From an uncultured Paracoccaceae bacterium (GTDB taxonomy: Bacteria; Pseudomonadota; Alphaproteobacteria; Rhodobacterales; Rhodobacteraceae): 64,000 nt of DNA. The notes below the pieces were generated by a model. That model searched no databases. It saw only the letters and a program-made list of their open reading frames with translations, and was not told the origin of the DNA. The translations under genes were made by a program, and so were the position numbers. The stretch's first letter is position 1. Every line of letters begins with the position of its first letter. Positions 57,649 to 64,000 of this stretch are shown here, one piece after another. The DNA lies in assembly GCA_934500835.1 (NCBI GenBank), contig CAKSTR010000010.1, positions 1 through 64,000 of the forward strand, written 5' to 3'.

Positions 57649-58448
57649 GCCAGCACCCCGCGGGCCCAGGCGGCCTCCTGCGCCAGTTGCCGCGGTGTGG
57701 CGGGCGGCACGTCGATCAACCCATGCAGCAGCGAAACATCCTGCGTCGCCACGGGAACCGTGGCAGGCGTCGGACCATAGCGCCAGGGCAGCGCGCTTGC
57801 ATCCAGAAGATCCGCCATCGGCAGGGGGGGCGACTGCGCAAGGTTCAGAACCGGCGGCAAGTCGCGCTGACAAAGTGCCGCCAAGGCCTGCACCAGCACC
57901 CGCGCGCCGATCCAGGACCGCAGCGGCCCGCCGGGCCGGCCCGGCACCGGATCAAGGACGATTTCGGCGGGCGGACGCGGTCCAAGAAGCGCATCGGCCC
58001 CGGCAATGTTGCCAGGCCGAATGATCGTCACGGGCGTCTCGCCCTGTGCCATCACCAGGGCCTCTGCCTTGGCCTTCGATCGGCCATAGGCATTCGGCGG
58101 GGCGGGCGGGGCGCTTTCCGGCAAGAGGGCGCCAGCAGGGTAGACGGCTGCGGATGACAGGAAAAGCAACCGCCGCGCACCAACCTGGCGGCACAGGCCC
58201 AGAAGCGGCGGCACCAGGTCGACATTTGCCTGCAGATGGTCCTCGCTCCCGCGGGTCACACCCGCCAGATGCAGCACCACGGCACCCTGCGGCAGACCGC
58301 TTGGCGGCGGCTCGCTCAGCATGTCCCAGCGGGTCGGCGAAAGGCCGCCACGTCCTGTCCAGACCGGCCGCAGCCCGGATGCCATGCCATCTGCCCAGCC
58401 TGCCTGCAGAATTCTGCCAAGCCGCCCCCCGGCACCGGTGACGATCAA
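57645..58448 (-). CDS. NAD-dependent sugar epimerase/dehydratase
   Basis: A 267-residue extended-SDR protein. VTGAGGRLGRIL is the NAD site, the catalytic Ser pair lies in FLSSAAVYP, and YGRSKAK carries Tyr and Lys. It starts with TTG at 58448 after GGGGGTAG; the longer open frame would cross the promoter of the divergent gene. It is probably a 4-reductase or epimerase that completes the sugar made by the WbpM-like dehydratase and used by the transferase. Confidence 0.83.
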   Translation of the reverse strand: MIVTGAGGRLGRILQAGWADGMASGLRPVWTGRGGLSPTRWDMLSEPPPSGLPQGAVVLHLAGVTRGSEDHLQANVDLVPPLLGLCRQVGARRLLFLSSAAVYPAGALLPESAPPAPPNAYGRSKAKAEALVMAQGETPVTIIRPGNIAGADALLGPRPPAEIVLDPVPGRPGGPLRSWIGARVLVQALAALCQRDLPPVLNLAQSPPLPMADLLDASALPWRYGPTPATVPVATQDVSLLHGLIDVPPATPRQLAQEAAWARGVLA

Positions 58449-58503
58449 ATCAACTACCCCCAGAGTTACCCCCAGCTTTCTTGCGCCACCATCGGTGGGG
58501 TGA

Positions 58504-58531
58504 TTGACCCCCCTTTCCCACAGACTATGGT
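58504..58531 (+). promoter_or_regulatory. Putative promoter of the Wza-like gene
   Basis: TTGACC (58504-58509) and TATGGT (58526-58531) are separated by 16 bases, and the ATG at 58582 follows. It lies in the gap between the divergent epimerase and Wza-like genes. Confidence 0.4.
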
Positions 58532-58581
58532 CTGCCGGCCCGAATTGTCCATCTGCCGGACGGCCGGGGCCGGAGTTGTAT

Positions 58582-59721
58582 ATGAAGCCTGCCACCGCCC
58601 TATGCGCCGCCTGTCTGGCGGCAAACTTCGTTTTGCTGGGCGGATGCAGCCTGCCGAAGGGGGCAGGGCAGGCCAGACAGATCCTGTCTGGTGCCAAGAG
58701 TGAAGACGCCGATTTCGCCGTTGTCCCGATCGACCGCACGACGGTCGGCAAGATCGCGAAATGGCCGGTGTCCGAAAAGGGCGGAATGGCCTCGAACGGC
58801 TGGATCGAGCGCAGCCGCGGGCCGGCGGAAAACGTGATCTCGGCCGGCGACAAGGTCGACGTGACGATCTGGGAGACCGGACAGGGCACCCTTCTGACCG
58901 TGCCCGGACAGCAGGTCGTCGCCCTTCCCGGCCTGACGGTTTCGCCGGATGGCAGCATATTCCTGCCCTATGCCGACAAGGTCTATGTCGCAAAGATGAC
59001 GCCTGATCAGGCGCGCGAGGCGATCCAGACCAAGCTGAACCCGATCACCCCGGCGGCTCAGGTGCTGATCGCACATCACCCCGGCCGCAAGTCCACGGTC
59101 GACCTGATCTCGGGCGTTCCGAGCCCCGGCTCGTTTCCGCTGCCCGACCGGGATTTCACCGTGCTTAGCCTGCTTGCCCTTGGCGGCGGCATACCCGGCA
59201 ATATGGTCAACCCCTATGTCCGGCTGATGCGCGACGGCAAGATCTACTCGGTCTCGGCCGACCGGCTGATGAAAACCCCCGCGCTGGACACCACCCTGCG
59301 CGGCGGCGACAAGGTCTATGTCGAATCGGACGAGCGTTACTTCCTGTCGCTCGGCGCCGCCGGCCGCGAGGCGCAGATTCCGTTCCCGCAGGACCGAATC
59401 ACCGCGCTGGATGCGCTGGCGCTGATCGGCGGGCTGAACGAGGGGCGGGCGGATGCGAAAGGCATCCTGGTCCTGCGCGACTACCCCGAAAAAGCCCTGC
59501 GCAGCGACGGCAGCGGCCCGACAAAGCAGCGGACGGTCTTTGTCATCGACATCACCTCGGCTGACGGCCTTTTCAGCGCGGGCGAGTTCGTGATCCAGCC
59601 CAAGGATGTGGTGATGGCGACGGAAAGCCGCATCGCCTCGACCAGCATGTTGCTGGGGCTCATCGCCTCGGTCGTGGGGATTTCCCGCACGGCGCAGGTG
59701 ATCAGCGACGACGGGCTCTAG
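58582..59721 (+). CDS. Wza-type polysaccharide export lipoprotein
   Basis: A 379-residue lipoprotein with lipobox LLGGC (Cys near residue 22). A Poly_export domain (DKVDVTIWETGQGTLLT, VSPDGSIFLPYADKVYV) and two SLBB-type repeats follow, ending in a hydrophobic helix (LLGLIASVVGI). It would form the outer-membrane exit for the polysaccharide assembled by the adjacent genes. The ATG at 58582 gives the lipoprotein signal. No Wzc or Wzb is next to it; the following gene is a convergent marR. Confidence 0.9.
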   Translation: MKPATALCAACLAANFVLLGGCSLPKGAGQARQILSGAKSEDADFAVVPIDRTTVGKIAKWPVSEKGGMASNGWIERSRGPAENVISAGDKVDVTIWETGQGTLLTVPGQQVVALPGLTVSPDGSIFLPYADKVYVAKMTPDQAREAIQTKLNPITPAAQVLIAHHPGRKSTVDLISGVPSPGSFPLPDRDFTVLSLLALGGGIPGNMVNPYVRLMRDGKIYSVSADRLMKTPALDTTLRGGDKVYVESDERYFLSLGAAGREAQIPFPQDRITALDALALIGGLNEGRADAKGILVLRDYPEKALRSDGSGPTKQRTVFVIDITSADGLFSAGEFVIQPKDVVMATESRIASTSMLLGLIASVVGISRTAQVISDDGL

Positions 59722-60173
59722 GCCTCGCCTTCAAGGCGGGCCCGCAGCTCGCGCAGGACGGGCAGCAGCTGGCGGACCCTGTCTGCGCCAAGCGCGTCGA
59801 CCACGTCGGCGATCAGGGGAACCACGGCCTGCACCGCGGCATCGCGCGCGGCCCGGCCCGCCGGGCTGATCGCCACGAACTTGCGGCGCGCATCGTCCCA
59901 GTCGGGGCGGATATGCACATGGCCGGCCCATTCCAGCTTGTTCAGCGTATTGGTCATGGCGCCGCGCGTGACGTGGAATGCCTTGGCCAGCTGCGCCGGG
60001 CTGCGTTCGTCCCCGATCCGCGCCAGATGGTTCAACACCGAGAAATGCGACAGCTCCATCCCCCGCGGCAGCACCTTCGACACCCGGTTGCGCGCCAACT
60101 GGTCGGCCATGAACAATTCGCCAAAGAGGGCGACCGCGATGTCATCGGTCCGGTCCGGTGCGACGGTGCTCAT
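59718..60173 (-). CDS. MarR-family transcription regulator
   Basis: A 151-residue winged-helix protein. The helix-turn-helix (SPAQLAKAFHVTRGAMTNTLNKLE) and the wing DWDDARRKFVAISPAGR are clear. It overlaps the nitrilase start by four bases, so the two are co-transcribed. Ligand unknown. Confidence 0.9.
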   Translation of the reverse strand: MSTVAPDRTDDIAVALFGELFMADQLARNRVSKVLPRGMELSHFSVLNHLARIGDERSPAQLAKAFHVTRGAMTNTLNKLEWAGHVHIRPDWDDARRKFVAISPAGRAARDAAVQAVVPLIADVVDALGADRVRQLLPVLRELRARLEGEA

Positions 60174-61000
60174 GGCCCCGTAAACTCCCGGTCATGAGAG
60201 AGCGAGGGCACACGTCCCCGCGCGGCCTGCACCTGCGCCAGATCCAGATCCACCAGGGTGATGCCGGGGTCCGTCCCGGCGTCGGCAAGAATCTCGCCCC
60301 AGGGCGCTATGGCAAGCGAGTGGCCATAGGTGCGGCGGCCCTTGCCATGCGACTCGGCATGAAAGCCGGTCTGCGCAGGGGCCAGCACGAAACAGCCAGT
60401 CTCGATGGCGCGGGCGCGGACAAGCGTCTCCCAATGCGCGGCACCGGTGATGTGGTTGAAGGCGGCCGGGATGGTGATCACCTGCGCGCCGCCCTGCGCC
60501 AGCCGGCGAAACAGCTGCGGGAACCGCAGGTCATAGCAGACCGCCATGCCGATCTTCGCCCAGCCGGCATCCGCCACCACGGCCTGCGCGCCGGGCCGGT
60601 AGCCCGCGCTTTCACGGTAGACCTCGGTCTCGGTCACGTTCACGTCGAACATGTGGATCTTGTCGTAGCGGGCGGCGATGCTGCCGTCCGGCGCGATCAG
60701 AAAGCTGCGGTTGGCGAACCGCCCGTCGGCATCCTGCGTCAACAGGCCAAGCGAGCCGATCAGCAGCCAGATCCCGGCCTGACGCGCGGTATCGCGCAGC
60801 GCAGCAAGGGTTTCGTCATCCGTCTCGCTGCGGAAGATCGCGCGCTGGTGATCGCGGCTGGAGGACAGGCAGTTTGTCATCTCGGGCGTCAGGATGAAGC
60901 CCGCACCCCCGGCAACCGCCTGCGCGATCAGGCCCCGCGTTGCCGCCAGATTGGCAACCGGATCGTCGGTGACGGTCAGCTGGATCAGGCCCGCGCGCAT
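60170..61000 (-). CDS. Carbon-nitrogen hydrolase (Nit2/omega-amidase type)
   Basis: A 276-residue nitrilase-superfamily enzyme with the catalytic triad Glu40 (LTPEMTN), Lys114 (YDKIHMFDV) and Cys155 (AVCYDLRFP). The sequence around the Cys resembles Nit1/Nit2 omega-amidases or deaminated-glutathione amidases. The glutaredoxin gene overlaps its start by one base, which fits the glutathione-linked option. Confidence 0.88.
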   Translation of the reverse strand: MRAGLIQLTVTDDPVANLAATRGLIAQAVAGGAGFILTPEMTNCLSSSRDHQRAIFRSETDDETLAALRDTARQAGIWLLIGSLGLLTQDADGRFANRSFLIAPDGSIAARYDKIHMFDVNVTETEVYRESAGYRPGAQAVVADAGWAKIGMAVCYDLRFPQLFRRLAQGGAQVITIPAAFNHITGAAHWETLVRARAIETGCFVLAPAQTGFHAESHGKGRRTYGHSLAIAPWGEILADAGTDPGITLVDLDLAQVQAARGRVPSLSHDREFTGP

Positions 61001-61257
61001 CAGTTTGCCAACAGCGGATCAAGCCGCCCCTGCCGGTCCAGAAGGTGGATGTCGTCGCTGCCGCCGACATGCTGCCCGCCTATGAAAATCTGCGGCACCG
61101 TGCGTTTGCCACCGGCCCGCGCTGTCATCGCCTCGCGCAGCACGGGGTCATTGCTGACATCGATTTCCGTGTAGGCGGCACCCTTCTTCTGCAACAGCCG
61201 TTTCGCGGCAAGGCAGTAAGGGCAGAAGGGGGTGGTGTAGATCTCGACCGTTTTCAT
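61000..61257 (-). CDS. grxC: Glutaredoxin 3
   Basis: An 85-residue glutaredoxin with the dithiol active site CPYC at residues 12-15, TVPQIFIGG (cis-Pro) and GGSDDIHLLD at the glutathione site. It reduces disulfides using glutathione. Confidence 0.95.
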   Translation of the reverse strand: MKTVEIYTTPFCPYCLAAKRLLQKKGAAYTEIDVSNDPVLREAMTARAGGKRTVPQIFIGGQHVGGSDDIHLLDRQGRLDPLLAN

Positions 61258-61312
61258 GGTGCATCCCTTGTCCGGTGCAGGGCCAGACTGTTTCGCGACG
61301 GACTATAGGGAT

Positions 61313-62035
61313 TTAGGCATCCTTCGCAACGCGCGCCAGCGACAGCACGTCCACGCGTGACGCGCCTGCCGCCAGACAGGCCGCCGTTGCGGCGGAAAAA
61401 GTGGCGCCCGAGGTCATCACGTCATCGACGATCAGCACCGGCCGGCCCGCGATCCTTTGCCGTCGGCGCGCCGGCACCTTAAAGGCGCCCTGCAGGTTGG
61501 CGAAGCGATCCTCGCGCGTGCGCCCCTCCTGGCTGCCGGTGTTGCGGTGGCGGGTCAGCAGGTCCGGGCAATGCGCCAGACCTGCCCCCTTTGCCAGGGC
61601 CGCCGACAGCAGCGCCGCCTGATTGTATTTGCGTCGCAGCAGCCGCCACCAATACAGCGGCACCGGGGCGATCACGGTCTGCGCCTGCAAAAGCGGCCCC
61701 GCCGCCTGCCGCAGCCATTGCGCCGCCGGCCGGGCAAGTTCCATCCGGTCGCCATGCTTCAGCGACAGGACGATCTGCCGGGCATTGTCGCGGTAAAGCA
61801 GCGCCGAGCGTCCGGCCGACCAGGGCCGCGCGGTTGCGACGCAGTCGTCACAAAGCACCTCTTGCCCGTCATCCGCGCCGGCAACCGGGCTGCCGCATTT
61901 GCAGCACACCAGGCCGGTGATGAAGGGCGTGTCGCGCCAGCAGGTCGGGCACAGCCCGAAATCGCTGGCGACCAGCGCATTGCAGCTGATGCATTGCGGC
62001 GGATAGATCGCAGCGATCACCCTTTGCAAGCCCAT
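61313..62035 (-). CDS. comF: ComF-family phosphoribosyltransferase-like protein
   Basis: A 240-residue ComF. N-terminal zinc-binding Cys pairs (CISC, CPTC, CCKC, CDDC) come before a phosphoribosyltransferase fold with the PRPP loop VLIVDDVMTSGAT near residue 203. ComF assists DNA uptake in competent bacteria; its role in Rhodobacterales is unclear. Divergent from the methyltransferase. Confidence 0.9.
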   Translation of the reverse strand: MGLQRVIAAIYPPQCISCNALVASDFGLCPTCWRDTPFITGLVCCKCGSPVAGADDGQEVLCDDCVATARPWSAGRSALLYRDNARQIVLSLKHGDRMELARPAAQWLRQAAGPLLQAQTVIAPVPLYWWRLLRRKYNQAALLSAALAKGAGLAHCPDLLTRHRNTGSQEGRTREDRFANLQGAFKVPARRRQRIAGRPVLIVDDVMTSGATFSAATAACLAAGASRVDVLSLARVAKDA

Positions 62036-62059
62036 CCCCGCCCCCTATGGTCCGCCGCC

Positions 62060-62902
62060 ATGACCCAAGGCCCCCTTTTGACCGACCGCCCCGCGCTGGA
62101 GCGCAACCGTGCCCGCGCGCTGGCCATGCCAGACCCGGCCCTGTTCCTGCACGAGACCGCCATGGACGAGGTCAAGGAAAGGCTGGAAACGGTTAACAGA
62201 ACCTTTACGGATGCGGCCGTGGTGACGGGTTTTCCTGCGCTGTGGCAACAGGTGCTGCCCCAGGCCCGCATGGTGCCGGATGCCGAGGTGCTGGACCTTG
62301 CCCCCGCCAGCATGGATCTGGTGGTCCATGCCCTGGCGCTGCACTGGGCCAATGATCCGGTTGGCCAGATCGTGCAATGCCGTCGCGCGCTGCGGCCCGA
62401 CGGGCTGTTCCTGGCGCTGTTCTTCGGGGGCCAGACCCTGCACGAATTGCGCACCGCTTTGGCCGAGGCCGAGGCTGAAGTGACCGGCGGCCTGTCGCCC
62501 CGTGTCCTGCCGATGGGCGAGATCCGCGATGTCGGCGCGCTTTTGCAACGCGCCGGACTGGCGCTGCCGGTGGCCGACAGCTTCACCCAGACCGTCAGCT
62601 ATCGCGATGCCTTCCACCTGATGCGGGACCTGCGCGCGATGGGAGAGGGCAACGCACTGGCCGGCCGGCTGCGCCACCCCACACGCCGCGCGGTCCTGCT
62701 GCGGGCGGCGCAGATCTACGCCGCCGCCCATGCCGGGCCGGACGGCCGCATCCCCGCCAGCTTCGAGATGCTGTGCCTGACCGGCTGGTCCCCGCATGGC
62801 AGCCAGCAAAAACCGTTACGCCCCGGATCGGCCCAGCAAAGGCTGGCCGAGGCGCTGAACACCGCCGAAGTGCCGCTTGGCAAAGGGTCGCAGCCCGGTT
62901 GA
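62060..62902 (+). CDS. SAM-dependent methyltransferase (BioC/NDUFAF5-like)
   Basis: A 280-residue protein starting MTQGPLLTDRPALERNRARA. It has HALALHWANDPVGQIVQCRR and ALRPDGLFLALFFGG, as in the BioC-like family that includes the mitochondrial NDUFAF5. The SAM Gly-rich loop is degenerate. The ATG at 62060 begins the family N-terminus; a much longer open frame is antisense to comF. It commonly neighbours comF in alphaproteobacteria. Confidence 0.85.
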   Translation: MTQGPLLTDRPALERNRARALAMPDPALFLHETAMDEVKERLETVNRTFTDAAVVTGFPALWQQVLPQARMVPDAEVLDLAPASMDLVVHALALHWANDPVGQIVQCRRALRPDGLFLALFFGGQTLHELRTALAEAEAEVTGGLSPRVLPMGEIRDVGALLQRAGLALPVADSFTQTVSYRDAFHLMRDLRAMGEGNALAGRLRHPTRRAVLLRAAQIYAAAHAGPDGRIPASFEMLCLTGWSPHGSQQKPLRPGSAQQRLAEALNTAEVPLGKGSQPG

Positions 62903-62956
62903 CGGGCAGTCCAAAGCCGCTATCTCGGGCGGCAAGGCCACTGGAAGGACATCACG

Positions 62957-63988
62957 ATGGAAAAGCCTGCCGATCATCCCGCCATGCCGCGGCCGCGTAT
63001 CGGCATCCTGCTGGCCAATCTCGGCACACCGGACGGCTATGGCTACTGGCCAATGCGGCGCTATCTGAATGAATTCCTGTCGGACAAACGGGTGATCGAC
63101 TACCCCGGCTGGAAGTGGCAGCCGCTGTTGCAGACCGTGATCCTGGGCAAGCGGCCCTTTACCTCGGGTGCCAATTACAAGCTGATCTGGAACCATGAGC
63201 TGGATGAAAGCCCGCTTATGACCATCACCAAGGCGCAGACCTCGGCCATCGCGGCCGAGCTGAAGACCCGGCACGGCGACGCGGTCATGGTCGATTTCTG
63301 CATGCGCTATGGCAATCCCTCGACCGAATCGAAGGTGAAGGCGATGATCGCGGCGGGCTGCGAGAAGATCGTGTTCTTCCCGCTCTATCCCCACTATGCC
63401 GGCGCCACCTCGGCCACCGCAAACGACCAGTTCTTCCGGGTTCTGATGAAGGAAAAGCGCCAGCCGGCGGTGCGGACGGTGCCCGAGTATTTCGAGCACC
63501 CGCTTTACATAGATGCGTTGGCGCAATCGGTCCAGACCGCCTGGGACACGCTGGAGCGCAAGCCCGATGTGCTGGTCGCCAGCTACCACGGCATGCCGAT
63601 CCGCTATCTGACCGAGGGCGATCCCTACCATTGCCAATGCCAGAAAACCTCACGCCTGCTGCGTGAGCGCCTGGGCTGGCGGCCCGAGATGATCGACACC
63701 ACCTTCCAGTCGGTGTTCGGCCCGGAAGAATGGCTGAAACCCTATACGGTCGAGCATGTGGCCAAATTGGCACGCGAGGGGAGGAAGCACATCGCCGTCA
63801 TCGCCCCCGCCTTCAGCGCCGACTGCATCGAGACGCTGGAAGAGATCAACGGCGAGATCCGCGAATCCTTCGAACATGCGGGTGGCGAGGTCTTCACCTA
63901 CATCCCCTGCCTGAATGACCAGCCGGCCCATATCAGGGCCCTGGTGGCAGTGATCGGGGACAATCTGTCAGGCTGGATCAACGCCTGA
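62957..63988 (+). CDS. hemH: Ferrochelatase
   Basis: A 343-residue HemH that inserts iron into protoporphyrin IX. It has LANLGTPDG at the start, the metal-binding His211 in SYHGMP, CQCQKTSRLL and the catalytic Glu region ETLEEINGEI. No C-terminal transmembrane or iron-sulfur extension is visible. Starts 54 bases after the methyltransferase; stop at 63986-63988, 12 bases before the window ends. Confidence 0.96.
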   Translation: MEKPADHPAMPRPRIGILLANLGTPDGYGYWPMRRYLNEFLSDKRVIDYPGWKWQPLLQTVILGKRPFTSGANYKLIWNHELDESPLMTITKAQTSAIAAELKTRHGDAVMVDFCMRYGNPSTESKVKAMIAAGCEKIVFFPLYPHYAGATSATANDQFFRVLMKEKRQPAVRTVPEYFEHPLYIDALAQSVQTAWDTLERKPDVLVASYHGMPIRYLTEGDPYHCQCQKTSRLLRERLGWRPEMIDTTFQSVFGPEEWLKPYTVEHVAKLAREGRKHIAVIAPAFSADCIETLEEINGEIRESFEHAGGEVFTYIPCLNDQPAHIRALVAVIGDNLSGWINA

Positions 63989-64000
63989 TGCCCCGATAAT

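Overview
The window is a high-GC stretch with strongly GC-biased third codon positions. Its gene content and order are typical of an alphaproteobacterium of the order Rhodobacterales (Rhodobacter/Paracoccus-like). Supporting signs are the short RNase D next to kdsD-lptC-lptA-lptB-hpf-ptsN, the rimP-nusA-ylxR-infB operon, MaoC/phosphotransacetylase fused to an acetate kinase partner, rhodobacterial YjbH/YjbF and DUF5928-type glycosyltransferases, and a palindromic intergenic element after argJ. It looks chromosomal. I see no rRNA, tRNA, insertion sequence, prophage or CRISPR array.

Layout. (1) 1-10.6 kb: a ribbon-helix-helix protein, a CHAD-domain protein and a ParA-type ATPase lie directly upstream of a DUF3141 protein with a PHA-synthase-like Cys-Asp-His triad, a MaoC-phosphotransacetylase fusion, acetate kinase, a two-subunit CoA-transferase and 3-hydroxybutyrate dehydrogenase. 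All read in one direction, mostly with stop/start overlaps. I read this as a storage-granule and ketone-body module, possibly with its own positioning system; it is the most interesting part of the window. (2) 11-16 kb: RNase D, Kdo/LPS transport genes, hibernation factor and PtsN. (3) 16-25.7 kb: a surface-glycan block on the minus strand (sulfotransferase-like protein, GT14 enzyme, two tandem GT2 paralogues, GalU, KdsB, CysQ), followed on the plus strand by a polysaccharide-export permease and an SH3 protein. (4) 25.7-33.2 kb: AlkB, DnaK-DnaJ behind a heat-shock-type promoter, RadC, and two envelope proteins.

(5) 33.4-39.3 kb: SecA, a divergent periplasmic parvulin, ArgJ with an unusual N-terminal extension, MutT, and an unlisted 46-codon gene ending in a bidirectional terminator. 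(6) 39.4-46 kb, minus strand: infB, ylxR, nusA and rimP, with an intrinsic terminator inside the leader of the operon, then a YdhR-like protein and a methyltransferase. (7) 46.2-51.6 kb: tamA-tamB. (8) 51.7-59.7 kb: an exopolysaccharide assembly region (YjbF, YjbH, WbpM-like dehydratase, sugar transferase, epimerase, Wza-like lipoprotein). (9) 59.7-64 kb: MarR regulator, nitrilase, glutaredoxin, ComF, methyltransferase and ferrochelatase.

How the genes work together. Envelope construction dominates: KdsD and KdsB make activated Kdo, LptABC move LPS, SecA and the parvulin export and fold proteins, TamAB insert outer-membrane proteins, and GalU, the glycosyltransferases, the WbpM-like enzyme, the sugar transferase, YjbFH and the Wza-like protein build and export surface polysaccharide. 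The first block forms a closed acetate/acetyl-CoA/acetoacetate/3-hydroxybutyrate circuit beside proteins of families tied to polyphosphate and PHA granules and to intracellular positioning.
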